Shown here in pieces: positions 6,534 to 6,711 of a stretch of DNA of 6,711 bases. Each line of letters opens with the position of its first letter. Positions within the stretch are counted from its first letter, which is position 1. The notes under the pieces are model-generated. The model ran no database searches. It was not told the DNA's origin and saw nothing but the letters and a program-made list of their open reading frames with translations. The position numbers and the translations under genes are program-made. The stretch comes from Pseudomonadota bacterium (lineage in GTDB: Bacteria > Pseudomonadota > Gammaproteobacteria > Natronospirales > REEB76): positions 1-6,711 of the forward strand of contig JAJYBN010000064.1 of assembly GCA_021779005.1 (NCBI GenBank). The letters run 5' to 3'.

Positions 6534-6711
6534 GTGACAGTATTCAAAAAAAGCTTTCAATACGGCGACCACAAACTTACTTTGGAAACAGGTGAAATAG
6601 CTCGCCAGGCTGATGGTGCGGTTTTGGTAAACATGGCGGACACCGTGGTACTAGTCACGGCGGTCGGCTCCAAATCGGCGATAGAGGGGCGGGATTTTTT
6701 TCCGCTCACAG
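6534..6711 (+). CDS. pnp: Polyribonucleotide nucleotidyltransferase (PNPase), 5' part
   Basis: PNPase is a trimeric 3'-5' phosphorolytic exoribonuclease and a degradosome component that turns over mRNA. Only the first 59 codons (plus one base) lie in the window, from GTG 6534; the gene runs off the right edge. The visible part matches the start of the first RNase PH domain: [20 protein letters not shown] (4-23), [10 protein letters not shown] (23-32), DTVVLVTAV (36-44) and the GRDFFPLT stretch (52-59), all as in E. coli PNPase. It follows rpsO after 48 bases with no terminator visible, so it is probably co-transcribed with rpsO. The large regulatory spacer with an RNase III site known in E. 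coli is absent here. Confidence 0.96.
   Translation, partial: MTVFKKSFQYGDHKLTLETGEIARQADGAVLVNMADTVVLVTAVGSKSAIEGRDFFPLT

Overview
The window is a conserved chromosomal block for translation and RNA metabolism. It reads on the + strand throughout: initiator tRNA, rimP, nusA, infB, rbfA, truB, rpsO and the first 59 codons of pnp. This gene order, with an initiator tRNA at the head and rpsO-pnp at the tail, is the classic gammaproteobacterial nusA-infB operon plus rpsO-pnp. The proteins match remembered Escherichia coli sequences closely but not identically (S15 and NusA are the closest), and the base composition is moderately GC-rich. I infer a non-enteric gammaproteobacterium and cannot name the genus from this sequence.

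Layout. Bases 1-19 are too short to interpret. An initiator tRNA lies at 20-96. The 164 bases between it and rimP hold no gene but are packed with five consecutive stem-loops. The first and last are clear intrinsic terminators, and the last ends only 16 bases before the rimP start. rimP (261-695), nusA (721-2226), infB (2245-4755), rbfA (4777-5154) and truB (5151-6104) follow with gaps of 25, 18 and 21 bases and finally a 4-base overlap, as expected of one transcript. A 111-base gap before rpsO (6216-6485) carries a plausible promoter. Then 48 bases, with no terminator visible, lead into pnp (6534 to beyond the window edge).

How the genes work together. The tRNA and IF2 (infB) act in translation initiation. 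RimP and RbfA mature the 30S subunit, which also contains S15 (rpsO). TruB modifies U55 of tRNAs. NusA controls transcription pausing, termination and antitermination. PNPase degrades RNA. NusA promotes intrinsic termination and its E. coli operon is autoregulated, so the row of hairpins upstream of rimP is a natural candidate for feedback control.

I found no mobile element, CRISPR array, foreign gene or undescribed multigene system. The points worth a second look are small: the stacked leader hairpins and their alternative long-range pairing, a U.U mismatch at the end of the initiator tRNA, a Thr-for-Asn change in the IF2 G4 motif, a hairpin that hides the truB ribosome binding site at the rbfA/truB overlap, a perfect 9-bp stem inside the end of rpsO, and an AUGUGA start-stop at the pnp start.
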